This document shows positions 15,911-25,371 of a stretch of 64,000 bases of DNA, in pieces. The position numbers and the translations under genes are program-made. The number at the start of each line of letters is the position of its first letter. Position 1 is the first letter of the stretch. The notes beneath the pieces were generated by a model. It was not told the origin of the DNA. It saw only the letters and a program-made list of their open reading frames with translations, and searched no databases. Source of the stretch: Nitrospira sp. (GTDB lineage: Bacteria > Nitrospirota > Nitrospiria > Nitrospirales > Nitrospiraceae); NCBI GenBank assembly GCA_015709715.1, contig CP054184.1, forward strand, positions 434,001 to 498,000, read 5' to 3'.

Positions 15911-16197
15911 GTCACTACAAGCCGTATCCGAAATACAAGGCTTCAGGACTGGAATGGATCAACGCAGTGCCGGTCCACTGGAATACAAAACCTATTAAGG
16001 TAGTAGCCTCATGTAATGATGACTGCCTTCAGGAATCTGTGTCACCCGATACCCCAATAAGGTATGTCGACATTTCCGCTGTTAGCCACAATGAAGGAAT
16101 CACAAAAGAAGAACTAATGCTGTTTGGTGATGCTCCTTCTCGCGCTCGGCGCAAGGCAAAAGTTGGAGACGTGATAGTTTCGACTGTTAGAACTTAT
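15907..16197 (+). pseudogene. hsdS: hsdS specificity subunit, 5' fragment (interrupted by IS5)
   Basis: The fragment codes for the first 97 residues of HsdS: YKASGLEWINAVPVHWNTKP is the standard start of a target-recognition domain, followed by RARRKAKVGDVIVSTVRTY. The frame then runs into the IS5 element, reads 18 foreign codons and stops at 16251. Joining codon 97 (TAT at 16195-16197) to CTT at 17379 restores VRTY-LKAVASVDDKHADC and a 442-residue HsdS without any frame change. Confidence 0.9.
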
Positions 16198-17374
16198 GGA
16201 AGGTCTGATTTATTCTCTTTGCATGATGTGCTAAGGGTAGCGCAGCACTGAACTGGAGGCGTGCCCCATGCAGCAACAGACGTTTGCCGAAGTCTCGTTT
16301 GAACAGTATCGCAAGCCCACCCGCCGGGAGCAGTTTCTCAACGAGATGAACCAGGTTGTTCCATGGGCGGAATTGGTAGCGGCGATCGAGCCGGTCTACC
16401 CCAAGGCCGAGGGCCCAGGGCGTCCGCCCGTGGGTGTCGAACGCATGTTGCGCCTCCATTGTCTGCAACAGTGGTTTAACCTGTCGGACCCGGCGGTGGA
16501 GGAAGCGCTGTACGACTCACACGCCATGCGGCAGTTCGTGGGGATTGATCTGGGCCGCGAGCCCGTACCGGATGAAACCACCATCTGTAAGTTTCGGCAT
16601 CTGCTGGAAGCCCACCACTTGGGCGCACAGCTCTTTGCGCGGATCGGCGCGTATCTGGCTGCCCACGGGCTGAAGGTCAGCCGGGGCACGATCGTGGATG
16701 CCACGATCATCAATGCGCCCAGTTCGACGAAGAATCGCCAGAAAGAGCGAGATCCGGAGATGCATCAGACCAAGAAGGGGAACCAGTGGTATTTCGGCAT
16801 GAAGGCGCATATTGGAGTGGACAGCCGGACGAAGCTGGTTCACTCAGTGGCGGCCACGGCGGCGAATGTCCATGACAGCCAGGTGTTGCCGGAGTTGCTG
16901 CATGGACAGGAGACACGAGTATGGGGCGATGCCGCCTATAGCGGGCAACGCGACATGATTCAGCACCATGCTCCCCATGCCAAGAGCTTCGTCCAGACGA
17001 AAGCCCATCGCCATCGGCCCTTGAGCGAGACGGAGCGGGCCCGCAATCGGACGAAGTCGAAGGTTCGTGCCAAAGTCGAGCATGTGTTCTTGGTGATCAA
17101 GCGGATCTTCGGGTGGGCCAAAGTGCGGTACCGGGGGCTCGCGAAGAATGCGCACTGGTTGTCTATCAGTTGCGGCTTGGCGAATCTGTATGTAGCACGC
17201 CGGCACTTGCTGGCGGCAGCCTAGCGGACGGGGGTGCGAACGGGGCGCGGGCCGCCTGACGGCGGAGGAATCCGAGAAAGGCGCTCTCGGACCAGCGGGT
17301 TCCCAGCTGATGGCCCGTCTTGATCCACCGAGAAACAGATTGCTTCGTGGAAACGCGAATTAATCAGACGTTCC
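16198..17374 (+). mobile_element. IS5-family insertion sequence, copy 1 (1177 bp)
   Basis: Ends are GGAAGGTCTGATT and, read inward from the right, GGAACGTCTGATT; the similarity continues for about 26 bp. The 4-bp direct repeat TTAT flanks it at 16194-16197 and 17375-17378. One transposase gene is carried. A second copy of identical length, encoding an identical transposase, lies in the opposite orientation at 28522-29698. Confidence 0.93.
16268..17224 (+). CDS. IS5-family transposase (copy 1)
   Basis: The 318-residue transposase starts 8 bp after a GGAGG motif. An N-terminal DUF772-like region (RPPVGVERMLRLHCLQQWFN) precedes the DDE core: Asp in GTIVDATIINAPSS, then KAHIGVDSRTKLVHS, Asp in VWGDAAYSGQ and Glu in VRAKVEHVFLVIKRIFGW. 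The protein is full length and identical to copy 2, so at least the coding sequence appears intact. It catalyses cut-and-paste movement of the element that splits hsdS. Confidence 0.95.
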   Translation: MQQQTFAEVSFEQYRKPTRREQFLNEMNQVVPWAELVAAIEPVYPKAEGPGRPPVGVERMLRLHCLQQWFNLSDPAVEEALYDSHAMRQFVGIDLGREPVPDETTICKFRHLLEAHHLGAQLFARIGAYLAAHGLKVSRGTIVDATIINAPSSTKNRQKERDPEMHQTKKGNQWYFGMKAHIGVDSRTKLVHSVAATAANVHDSQVLPELLHGQETRVWGDAAYSGQRDMIQHHAPHAKSFVQTKAHRHRPLSETERARNRTKSKVRAKVEHVFLVIKRIFGWAKVRYRGLAKNAHWLSISCGLANLYVARRHLLAAA

Positions 17375-17378
17375 TTAT

Positions 17379-18416
17379 CTTAAGGCAGTGGCATCGGTTG
17401 ATGACAAACATGCCGACTGCGTGTACTCGACGGGGTTCGCCATACTTCGCGCTCGTGTCGAACAGCTCAGACCGGAATTCCTCAAATGGCTTATGCTCAA
17501 TGAGTTGCTCATCCAGGCGGTAGAGTCTCATTCTGAGGGGCTTAGTTATCCAGCAATCAATGCAGCGGAATTGATAAATCTGAAAACTATAGTGCCGAGC
17601 TTATGTGAGCAAACGCGAATAGCATTAATCCTCGATCGCGCAACCTCCCGCATCGATGCCCTCATCGCCAAGAAGACTGAATTTATCGAACTCCTGACCA
17701 AGAAGCGCCAGGCCCTGATTACGCATGCCGTGACAAAAGGGCTGAACCCGAAGGCCGAGATGAAAGATTCAGGGGTGGAATGGATTGGAGGGGTGCCAAA
17801 GGGTTGGTCCGTCTGTAAATTGAGTTACCGGTACTATGTGGAGCTTGGAAAGATGCTTGACGAAAAAAGAATCACCGGTAGTCATCCCATCCCGTACCTT
17901 CGAAACAAGGATGTTCAGTGGGGTAGCATTAATACCGCCGATCTCCCGGTTATGGATATTCCACCGAATGAAATCGATCGCTATACAATCCAGAATGGCG
18001 ACCTTCTCGTGTGCGAAGGAGGAGATGTCGGGCGAGCTGCGATTTGGCGTGGTGACAGCAACGTTATTGGATACCAAAAAGCACTGCATCGTCTTCGAGC
18101 GGTCTCAGGCGACAAAGATTATGTCGAGTTTTACTTCTATGTTTTATCTGCTGCGAAGACAAATGGGGTATTCAGTGAAAGTGATAATAGGTCAACCATT
18201 TCACACTTGCCTGCAGAAAAATTCCGAGAGTACCGCTTCCCATTTCCGCCTTTCGCCGAACAGAAAGCCATTGCTGATGAACTCACAAAGCACTCAGAAC
18301 GCATTGATACCATGATCAAAAAAACTCAAGACAGTATCGGTCTTCTCTATAAACGCCGTTCTGCTCTGGTCACCGCTGCCGTCACCGGCCAAATCGATCT
18401 CCGGGAGCCCGCATGA
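17379..18416 (+). pseudogene. hsdS: hsdS specificity subunit, 3' fragment
   Basis: This piece carries the rest of the first target-recognition domain, the conserved central helix (RIDALIAKKTEFIELLTKKR), the second recognition domain (KDSGVEWIGGVPKGWSVCKL onward) and the C-terminal helix (TMIKKTQDSIGLLYKRRSAL). A GTG at 17388 could allow separate translation of 342 residues. Truncated HsdS halves are known to be able to dimerise in some type I systems, so partial function with altered specificity cannot be excluded. The stop overlaps the hsdR start as ATGA. Confidence 0.88.
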
Positions 18417-21400
18417 ATAACACGGCCCATCAGGAACGACATTTCGAGGAATACATTGTCTCCAAGCTGAAAGCCCAAGGCTGGAACGTTGGGGATTCGA
18501 AGGGCTATGACACGGAACGCGCCCTGTATCCCGATGATCTAATTGGCTGGCTGAAAGCATCCGGTCAAGACGACAAATGGACCAAGTTCCAAAAGGACAA
18601 TCGTGAGCGGGCGATTGACGCGCTCATGGATCGACTGGACAACGCGCTGGAGACTCATGGGACTATTCACGTGCTCCGCAGAGGGTTCTCCATCGCTGGG
18701 TGCGGCCATCTGGATCTTTCCGAGGCAGCTCCAGAAGACGCGCGGAATAAGACCATCCTCAAGCGTTACGCCGCCAATATTCTGCGCGTGGTCCCACAAC
18801 TCAAGTACCATCCTTCCCGTGAACTGGCCATTGATCTGGGTTTGTTTATTAATGGGATCCCGGTCGCCACCGTCGAACTGAAAACCGACTTCACCCAGTC
18901 GGCCGAAGCGGCGATGGACCAATATCGCACCGACCGCCTTCCATTTGATCCGAAGACGAAACGCCGCGAACCACTCTTAACGTTCAAGCGAGGTGCGATC
19001 GTCCATTTTGCCATGTCCGATTCCGTGATTCAGATGACGACCAAACTCGATGGTCTGAACACTTACTTTCTTCCGTTCAACCAGGGGCACAACGATCATG
19101 CTGGCAACCCGCCGCGGCCTGACGGCGAATACCCCGTCGCCTACTTCTGGGAATCAGTGTGTGATCGTGATGCCTGGTTGCGTGTCTTTCACAGTTTCGT
19201 CTACGTCGAAAAGAAAGACGTCGCCGACCTGAAAGGAAAGTGGTCCAAAAAGGAGACCCTGATCTTCCCCCGGTACCACCAATGGTCCGCCGTCAACAAG
19301 ATGATTGCTGACGCCAAAAAGCATGGGCCTGGGATGCAATATCTCATCGAGCATAGTGCGGGATCCGGCAAAACGAGTACGATTTCATGGACCGCACACG
19401 ATTTGGTGAAATTGCGTCGCAACAATGGCGAGGCGATTTTCAACAGTGTCATTATCGTCACCGATCGTACCGTTTTGGATAGTCAACTCCAGGAGGCCGT
19501 CAAACAGATCGATCATCAGTTTGGCGTCATTGCCGCAATTGATCGTCAGAAATCCAGCCAATCTAAGAGCGATCAGTTAACTGAGGCGCTTCTCGCTGGC
19601 ACGCCGATTATTGTGGTTACCATTCAGACCTTCCCTTACGCCATGGAGGCGATCGTCACCCAGAGCAAGCTGAAGGATAAGAGCTTCGCGGTGATCATTG
19701 ATGAAGCCCATGCCTCGCAAACTGGGACAACTGCGGCGAAGCTTCAAGCGGCTCTCGTGATGGGTGGCAAAGGAGCACTCGGATCTCTGACAGTGGAAGA
19801 ATTGCTCACCGAACTTCAAAACTCTCGATCGCGCCCTAAAAATATCAGCTACTTCGCTTTTACCGGGACGCCGAAGCATAGCACGTTGATGTTATTTGGC
19901 CGACCTGGCGATCCATCCCGCCCGGCGTCAGAAGCTAACCTTCCTGAATCCTTCCATCGCTACCCGATGCGCCAAGCCATCGAGGAGGGTTTTATTCTTG
20001 ACGTCCTTTCAGGGTACGTTCCGTACAAGACAGCCTTTAACCTCGCAAAGCAGATTGAGGATCTCAATCGAGTGAGCGGCAAAGCAGCCAAGCGGGCACT
20101 CGCACAATGGATGGCACTGCACCCCACAAATGTGACCCAAAAAGTACAATTCATTATTGAACACTTCAGTAACAATGTGGCTCACCGCTTGAACGGGAAA
20201 GCCAAGGCCATGATTGTCACGAGTTCTCGACCGGCAGCGGTACGCTATAAGAAGAGTTTCGATGCCTATATCCAGCAGCATCCGGAATACGCAGGTATTC
20301 GTTCTCTGGTTGCGTTTTCTGGAAAAGTGACCGGAAAACAGGTTCTACATGCTGATGATGAACGGATGGGCGGCGAAGCGTTCATTGTGGATGACGGCGA
20401 GGAATTCACCGAGATCAGCATGAATCCAGGCGTCTCCGAGCATGATCTCCGGATCGCATTTGAACGACCTGAATATCGCGTGATGTTAGTGGCAGATAAA
20501 TTCCAGACTGGCTTCGATCAGCCCAAGTTGGTTGCCATGTACATCGACAAAAAGATCGCCAACGATGTAGAGATCGTCCAGACGTTCTCACGTCTGAACC
20601 GCAACGCTCCTGGAAAAGACCAGGTGTTTATTATTGATTTTGTGAACGAACCGAACACGGTAAGGGCGGCCTTTGCCAAATATGATCTTGGCGCACAAAT
20701 TGACGAGATCCAGGATGCCAACGTTGTCTACGACATGAAAGACCAGCTTGATGGCCAGCATCTATATGAAGTTGCCGACCTCGAGTCATTCAAAACGGCC
20801 CGCTTCAGCACCCTCCACGACATCGTTAACGCCAAAGAACCACAGCACAAAGCACTCTATGCTGCCACGGATCGTCCGACCCGCCTCTTCAATGAACGAC
20901 TCAAGGCCCTATGGGAGAGTGTGAAGACATTGGAGACTGCTTACGAGAAGGCTCGAAAGCAGGGCAATAAAGATGGGATGCACGCTGCCGATCACCAGCG
21001 CAAAGACGTTGGTGACCAACTCAAGGTCCTGATGAGCTTCAAAACGGGACTGGGACGGTTTTGCCGTACCTATGGGTATGTGGCCCAGCTGATCGAATTC
21101 GGTGATCCGGATTTGGAGAATTTTGCAGCGTTCGCAAAATTGCTTCAGAAGCGGCTCGACAGTGAGCCTCATGAAAACGTGGATCTGAAGGGTATTGTTC
21201 TTACTGGTTATGATATTCGAGCTAACGACCAGCCGCGCGATGATGGTCAAGAGACTCCAATCATCCACCCTATCGGCCCGGGAGGACAGTCACGAACAGG
21301 AGATGATCCAGAGTATGTTCGCGAGATTATCGAACGTTTGAATCGCTTGTTTGGTGAGGCGACTCCGCTTCGAGACCAAGCGACTTTCGTGAATCACGTC

Positions 21401-21670
21401 GTGGCGATTGCAAAGGAAAATGATGTTGTGGTCGCCCAGGTGGAGAACAACACCCGCGAACAAGCACTAAAGGGCAACCTCCCTGGGGCAGTCCAGCAGG
21501 CTGTCGTTCGTGCGCTCAGTTCGCACCAGGCATTGGCTACCCTTGTGCTCAAATCTGACAAGCAGGCCATGTCGGGGCTGATTGAAATAATTTATGATCT
21601 TGTCCGAAATCATCAGACCATCAACCTAGATCACCTGAATCCTAGCCACACCACACATCCCAATAGTTGA
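18413..21670 (+). CDS. hsdR: Type I restriction endonuclease subunit R (HsdR)
   Basis: The 1085-residue protein has the usual HsdR order. The N-terminal nuclease domain contains the Asp and Glu-x-Lys residues (ELAIDLGLFINGIPVATVEL followed by K). Then come a superfamily 2 helicase domain with Walker A (EHSAGSGKTSTISW) and DEAH box (AVIIDEAHASQTG), the second RecA domain (AMIVTSSRPAAVRYK; VADKFQTGFDQPKL; FSRLNRNAPGK) and a helical C-terminus. It translocates DNA and cuts unmethylated targets in an R2M2S complex. The start overlaps the hsdS stop. Its stop is 5 bp from the stop of the convergent tnsD. Confidence 0.95.
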   Translation: MNNTAHQERHFEEYIVSKLKAQGWNVGDSKGYDTERALYPDDLIGWLKASGQDDKWTKFQKDNRERAIDALMDRLDNALETHGTIHVLRRGFSIAGCGHLDLSEAAPEDARNKTILKRYAANILRVVPQLKYHPSRELAIDLGLFINGIPVATVELKTDFTQSAEAAMDQYRTDRLPFDPKTKRREPLLTFKRGAIVHFAMSDSVIQMTTKLDGLNTYFLPFNQGHNDHAGNPPRPDGEYPVAYFWESVCDRDAWLRVFHSFVYVEKKDVADLKGKWSKKETLIFPRYHQWSAVNKMIADAKKHGPGMQYLIEHSAGSGKTSTISWTAHDLVKLRRNNGEAIFNSVIIVTDRTVLDSQLQEAVKQIDHQFGVIAAIDRQKSSQSKSDQLTEALLAGTPIIVVTIQTFPYAMEAIVTQSKLKDKSFAVIIDEAHASQTGTTAAKLQAALVMGGKGALGSLTVEELLTELQNSRSRPKNISYFAFTGTPKHSTLMLFGRPGDPSRPASEANLPESFHRYPMRQAIEEGFILDVLSGYVPYKTAFNLAKQIEDLNRVSGKAAKRALAQWMALHPTNVTQKVQFIIEHFSNNVAHRLNGKAKAMIVTSSRPAAVRYKKSFDAYIQQHPEYAGIRSLVAFSGKVTGKQVLHADDERMGGEAFIVDDGEEFTEISMNPGVSEHDLRIAFERPEYRVMLVADKFQTGFDQPKLVAMYIDKKIANDVEIVQTFSRLNRNAPGKDQVFIIDFVNEPNTVRAAFAKYDLGAQIDEIQDANVVYDMKDQLDGQHLYEVADLESFKTARFSTLHDIVNAKEPQHKALYAATDRPTRLFNERLKALWESVKTLETAYEKARKQGNKDGMHAADHQRKDVGDQLKVLMSFKTGLGRFCRTYGYVAQLIEFGDPDLENFAAFAKLLQKRLDSEPHENVDLKGIVLTGYDIRANDQPRDDGQETPIIHPIGPGGQSRTGDDPEYVREIIERLNRLFGEATPLRDQATFVNHVVAIAKENDVVVAQVENNTREQALKGNLPGAVQQAVVRALSSHQALATLVLKSDKQAMSGLIEIIYDLVRNHQTINLDHLNPSHTTHPNS

Positions 21671-21675
21671 ACAGA

Positions 21676-23058
21676 TCACGATATCCGACGACCGGTTTCG
21701 CCATCATAATTCCTAACATTAATTACGCCTTCCTTGGAGGGCATTGTCGTAACAGGATTCAGCGTGTGGCGCGTAGGTAATCCCAGCCGCGCTGCCTGAC
21801 GCTTGATGGTTGCAAAACACACCCCTAGACGTACTCCCATCTCTCTGAACTCAATCGTTGGGTCCATCCACAATCGTCGTAGAGTCTTATCCCAGTCTCG
21901 GCCCCAGCTTCTCACCTTCCCAATTCGGAACATATCTTCTGGTCGTTCATCTGGACCTCGTCTCACATAGGTAAACAGGCATGTCGGACATGAAAACGTT
22001 CCAAGTGGTACGCCACCAACTGGCGAGCGCGTAACCTGACACGAAGGAATGATCATACGTTGAAAATGGTCGGAGGCGCGATTTAAACAGGGCCATGGCC
22101 CTGAACCGAATGGGTGTGATTTGATTTTTGTCTGTAAAAACTCTGAAACTGAATATCCCAGCCAATGAATAACCAGCAAGTGCTGCAGAGGATGCACCAT
22201 CCGTATGCGAGAGGCATAAAACATCCGGACAAGCCAATTATTTCGATCCGGGCCGCCGATGATGCAGTGCACGCTGCCCAGGAACTTCCTTGAGTAAAAG
22301 TTCTGGAGCTCATTTATAAGATGGTTCCTCCGCAGACGATTGCCCCAGGTCGCCAAACCTTTAGCTTGGAGCAAGGTGAAGTATCGGTCGCGAAGTTCCG
22401 CCGGATCGACACCATTGCCAGGATTGTTCAGAATCCATTGGCAATCACAAGCGAGTCTTAGTTTGTGACGATCCATACCTACCGCTTCGGATCTTCTGGT
22501 TGACTGTCTTATTCCGTCCTCAGCTGATACCAGGGCTCGCCACTGAGCTCGCATCAGCGATGGGACTGAACTATTCTGAAGCGGAACTCCATGCAGGGGG
22601 CAGATATCTATGACAGGTAATTGGTGCATTCTATGCCAGTATCGAAATCCGAATTGTTCGCGGTCCTCGTCAGCGCATGTTCTGCAGTAACGCACCCACG
22701 GCGGCAAAGGCATGTGACTCGCATGAAGTCCCGCTAACACCTCCGCTCTATTGCCGCTTGCTGAACGCATGGCATTACGGAGAAAACTGACTCTTTCTGG
22801 AGACCAAAAACAGCTAACAAATGGCAATAGGGTGTGATGGTCCATCAAATAATTTGCCGTAAGGCTATGGCCTGGCGGAAGCATCGAGAGAAGATGATCG
22901 AGGCGACTAGGAAGAAAGTTGAGATTGATTGGGTTCAGAGAGCCTGTAAGCTCGTGAAGCAGCTTTAGGCGTCCAGGATACTGCACTCTTTGGCCATATC
23001 TGGCAAAGATACTGTAGAGGGTTTCATCCGGCTGAGGCTGCACAAAGAAACCGAGCAT
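21676..23058 (-). CDS. tnsD: TnsD/TniQ-family target-site selector, full length
   Basis: The 460-residue protein begins with the TniQ signature (PDETLYSIFARYGQRVQYPG), then a zinc finger formed by YCRTCADED and ICPLHGVPL around YWHRMHQLP. After residue 290 it keeps the longer TnsD C-terminal region: HPLQHLLVIHWLG, a second zinc site FSCPTCLFTYVRR, and repeats of the type GKVRSWGRDWDKTLRRLW with a final helix-turn-helix (MGVRLGVCFATIKRQAARLG). Such a protein binds a specific chromosomal site and recruits TnsC. It is the last gene of the tns operon, 6 bp after the short tniQ. Confidence 0.88.
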   Translation of the reverse strand: MLGFFVQPQPDETLYSIFARYGQRVQYPGRLKLLHELTGSLNPINLNFLPSRLDHLLSMLPPGHSLTANYLMDHHTLLPFVSCFWSPERVSFLRNAMRSASGNRAEVLAGLHASHMPLPPWVRYCRTCADEDREQFGFRYWHRMHQLPVIDICPLHGVPLQNSSVPSLMRAQWRALVSAEDGIRQSTRRSEAVGMDRHKLRLACDCQWILNNPGNGVDPAELRDRYFTLLQAKGLATWGNRLRRNHLINELQNFYSRKFLGSVHCIIGGPDRNNWLVRMFYASRIRMVHPLQHLLVIHWLGYSVSEFLQTKIKSHPFGSGPWPCLNRASDHFQRMIIPSCQVTRSPVGGVPLGTFSCPTCLFTYVRRGPDERPEDMFRIGKVRSWGRDWDKTLRRLWMDPTIEFREMGVRLGVCFATIKRQAARLGLPTRHTLNPVTTMPSKEGVINVRNYDGETGRRIS

Positions 23059-23064
23059 GGGAGG

Positions 23065-23955
23065 TTAAGCCAGTGGCATATGTAGGAATCTCATCATGAC
23101 GAGGTGTTCTAGGGGGTGATAATTAGGCCCACCAAGGACTCTGTTTACCAACTTCCGCATATCATTTGAATAGGCGCTGAACGATAGTTGGTGAAGTAGG
23201 TTTGAGGTATAAAACCCCGTTATCGCCTGGCCTAGTTTATCGGTCGAAAGCCTATCATTCCAAATAAACTCTGTGGACTCAAGCTTAGTTCGATACTGAA
23301 AGCGAAGACCAGACAGCTGGATTAGTACGCCTTCCTCCACGATTCGTCTGGCATCATTGGCAAATCCTAACAAATGCCCATTGGCGGACCTGCTCGTTCT
23401 GCCTGTGTTCATCGTAGTAGTTCTGGTCTTGGCACTTACAAGGGATGCCCCCTGCGCCCCTACTTTACTCTCCATAAGGTGGCACTCGTGCTTCGTGCAA
23501 AGAAGCACGCCAGGAATTTGATGCAGGCGATGCCAATATGGTTCTCCATATAGAGACACATCTTCCTTGACACATTCATCGCAAAATCGCAGGTACTGGG
23601 GACAATGCTGTCGATACGTTATCATTCCGACGGCCCGGTACAAGACCGTAGCGGGGGAATCTCCAAGTGCCGCAATAATATGCCGTGCTTTCTCGGGAGA
23701 CCGCGTGCTGACATAGAATGGGAAAAGAGTATGTCGATAGAGCAGCTCCTCTAGGGTTATTCCACTATTACTTGGGAGCTGGCTTACAAGACGGTTTAGC
23801 TGTCCTGGCACATCGTAAGCCACTCGACTGCAGCGATCACCAAACAGATCAGAAATTGCGCTCATCCGAGCAGGATATCGAAATGTATCTGCATAGCGAG
23901 CGCACGCACTCGATAACAGCTCATCTGGATATAAATTAGGAAACCACCCAATCAT
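23065..23955 (-). CDS. tniQ: Short TniQ-family protein
   Basis: The 296-residue protein has the TniQ start (LYPDELLSSACARYADTFRY), the HTLFPFY segment and the zinc finger (RFCDECVKED, YWHRLHQIPGVLLCTKHE). It stops at HPLEHLVMMRFLHMPLA, the point that matches about residue 295 of the neighbouring 460-residue TnsD, so the whole DNA-binding C-terminus is missing. Short TniQ proteins next to a TnsD are known from some CRISPR-associated Tn7-like elements, where TniQ docks on the guide complex. It may alternatively be a simple truncation. Spacing is 27 bp after tnsC and 6 bp before tnsD. Confidence 0.85.
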   Translation of the reverse strand: MIGWFPNLYPDELLSSACARYADTFRYPARMSAISDLFGDRCSRVAYDVPGQLNRLVSQLPSNSGITLEELLYRHTLFPFYVSTRSPEKARHIIAALGDSPATVLYRAVGMITYRQHCPQYLRFCDECVKEDVSLYGEPYWHRLHQIPGVLLCTKHECHLMESKVGAQGASLVSAKTRTTTMNTGRTSRSANGHLLGFANDARRIVEEGVLIQLSGLRFQYRTKLESTEFIWNDRLSTDKLGQAITGFYTSNLLHQLSFSAYSNDMRKLVNRVLGGPNYHPLEHLVMMRFLHMPLA

Positions 23956-23982
23956 GATGAAAGGACGTCCGCATCCATTTAG

Positions 23983-25371
23983 TTAGGCAGCTTTCTTGAC
24001 CTTGCTCTGTTTCGCCTTCTTTTTTTGACGCGCTTTCCGCTGATCTGTTCTTCCACTTGAGGATTGCTCAGCCGTAGGCCTTTTATCGTCGCTATTTTTC
24101 TGAACAACTTTAATTTTTCTGCTTTCTCGCGCCAAAAATTGGTCCAAATCGATCGGAGCAACGTCTTCCATTTCCATCAACCGTCCTCGATCCTTTCGCC
24201 TTAAGGCATCAAGAAAAGGCTCGGCCTGTCTCAGCAAATCTTTTGCAACGGACCTGATTATTCCGGAGGTAATTTGCTCTTTCCCTGCATCGATAGCGCG
24301 CACCTGAGCCGCAGTAAAGACCTTTACGATATAGTCGGTAACTCCCTGAGTGACATCGTACAACGTGCTGCGCATTTCAGACGAAAGTGCCACAGGTTTC
24401 TTCACATACTGATGTTGAAAGAGCGCCTCACAGAGGAGCTGATAGTCACTACTATCTTCGAGCCAGTTGTCCCAAATTATTTCGCCTTCAGTTCCCCCCG
24501 CACGACGAACTTGCATCATATATTTTCCAAGCACCTTCATGGCATGGTAGGTTCCAACCATTACGACCGGAATTCCTATGGTATTCACTAATTCCACAAA
24601 GAAATTCAGAAGACGTTCATGACCACCACTTCGTGCGGCATTCAGGAACTGGATCTCATCAATCACCAACAGGCCCAGCGCTTGCACGCTGGCAACTGTG
24701 GCCATCGCCCGGCCTAGTTGCTCGGCAGTTTCCCCTTTATACTGCTCCTCATACTTAGTCCCTAGCAGGGCATCCATCTCACTAAAAAAGTTATTGCATA
24801 GCTCTTTCAGTGAAGCGCCATCAGATGGACATGACACAATCAGCCATGGCACTTGTTGAAGAATCAGTGGCTGCCCATTATACCTACTATGGACGATAAC
24901 CTGCGGATAAAGCCCCTGTAGAATCCCCACAAGAGATGTTGTCTTCCCCATTCCCGACATACCAATGAGTGACAATCCTAATGGTGCCGTTTGCAGCGAT
25001 GGCGAGGTTCGCAACCCAGGCGTGAAAAGCTGACTATTTCCTCCGGTACTGCTTTGGCGACGCTTAGGGCATGGATTTCTAAGTAGATACCCCGTTCGAA
25101 GGCTTTGAGCAAGACGCCGTTCTAAGTCGAAATGTAAAGAGAGTGGCTGGAACAATGTGCGAATTTGAGAGGCAAGCACACATCGCCGTGTGTGGCTCGG
25201 CAAGCGACGAATCTTGGCGGGTAAGTCAGGAGCATAGCTTAAATGCTCAACAATATCCTCTTCCGTATAATTGGGTGGTAGTGCTTCAATTAATGGATTT
25301 CCGTCGAAATCAGGCACCCCTGTCTTCTGATAGTTTGCAGGACACGTCGCACCCTTGTTAAATCCGCTCAT
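23983..25371 (-). CDS. tnsC: TnsC-like AAA+ ATPase transposition regulator
   Basis: The 462-residue protein carries Walker A (LIGMSGMGKTTSLVGIL, near residue 140) and Walker B (GLLVIDEIQFLNAA), and the sensor region VVMVGTYHAMKVL. TnsC proteins bind target DNA in an ATP-dependent way and link the target selector to the TnsAB transposase. The N-terminal CVLASQIRTLFQPLS region precedes the ATPase, and the C-terminal 70 residues are very lysine- and arginine-rich (KARQKKKAKQSKVKKAA). The start overlaps the tnsB stop as ATGA, showing translational coupling. Confidence 0.9.
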   Translation of the reverse strand: MSGFNKGATCPANYQKTGVPDFDGNPLIEALPPNYTEEDIVEHLSYAPDLPAKIRRLPSHTRRCVLASQIRTLFQPLSLHFDLERRLAQSLRTGYLLRNPCPKRRQSSTGGNSQLFTPGLRTSPSLQTAPLGLSLIGMSGMGKTTSLVGILQGLYPQVIVHSRYNGQPLILQQVPWLIVSCPSDGASLKELCNNFFSEMDALLGTKYEEQYKGETAEQLGRAMATVASVQALGLLVIDEIQFLNAARSGGHERLLNFFVELVNTIGIPVVMVGTYHAMKVLGKYMMQVRRAGGTEGEIIWDNWLEDSSDYQLLCEALFQHQYVKKPVALSSEMRSTLYDVTQGVTDYIVKVFTAAQVRAIDAGKEQITSGIIRSVAKDLLRQAEPFLDALRRKDRGRLMEMEDVAPIDLDQFLARESRKIKVVQKNSDDKRPTAEQSSSGRTDQRKARQKKKAKQSKVKKAA

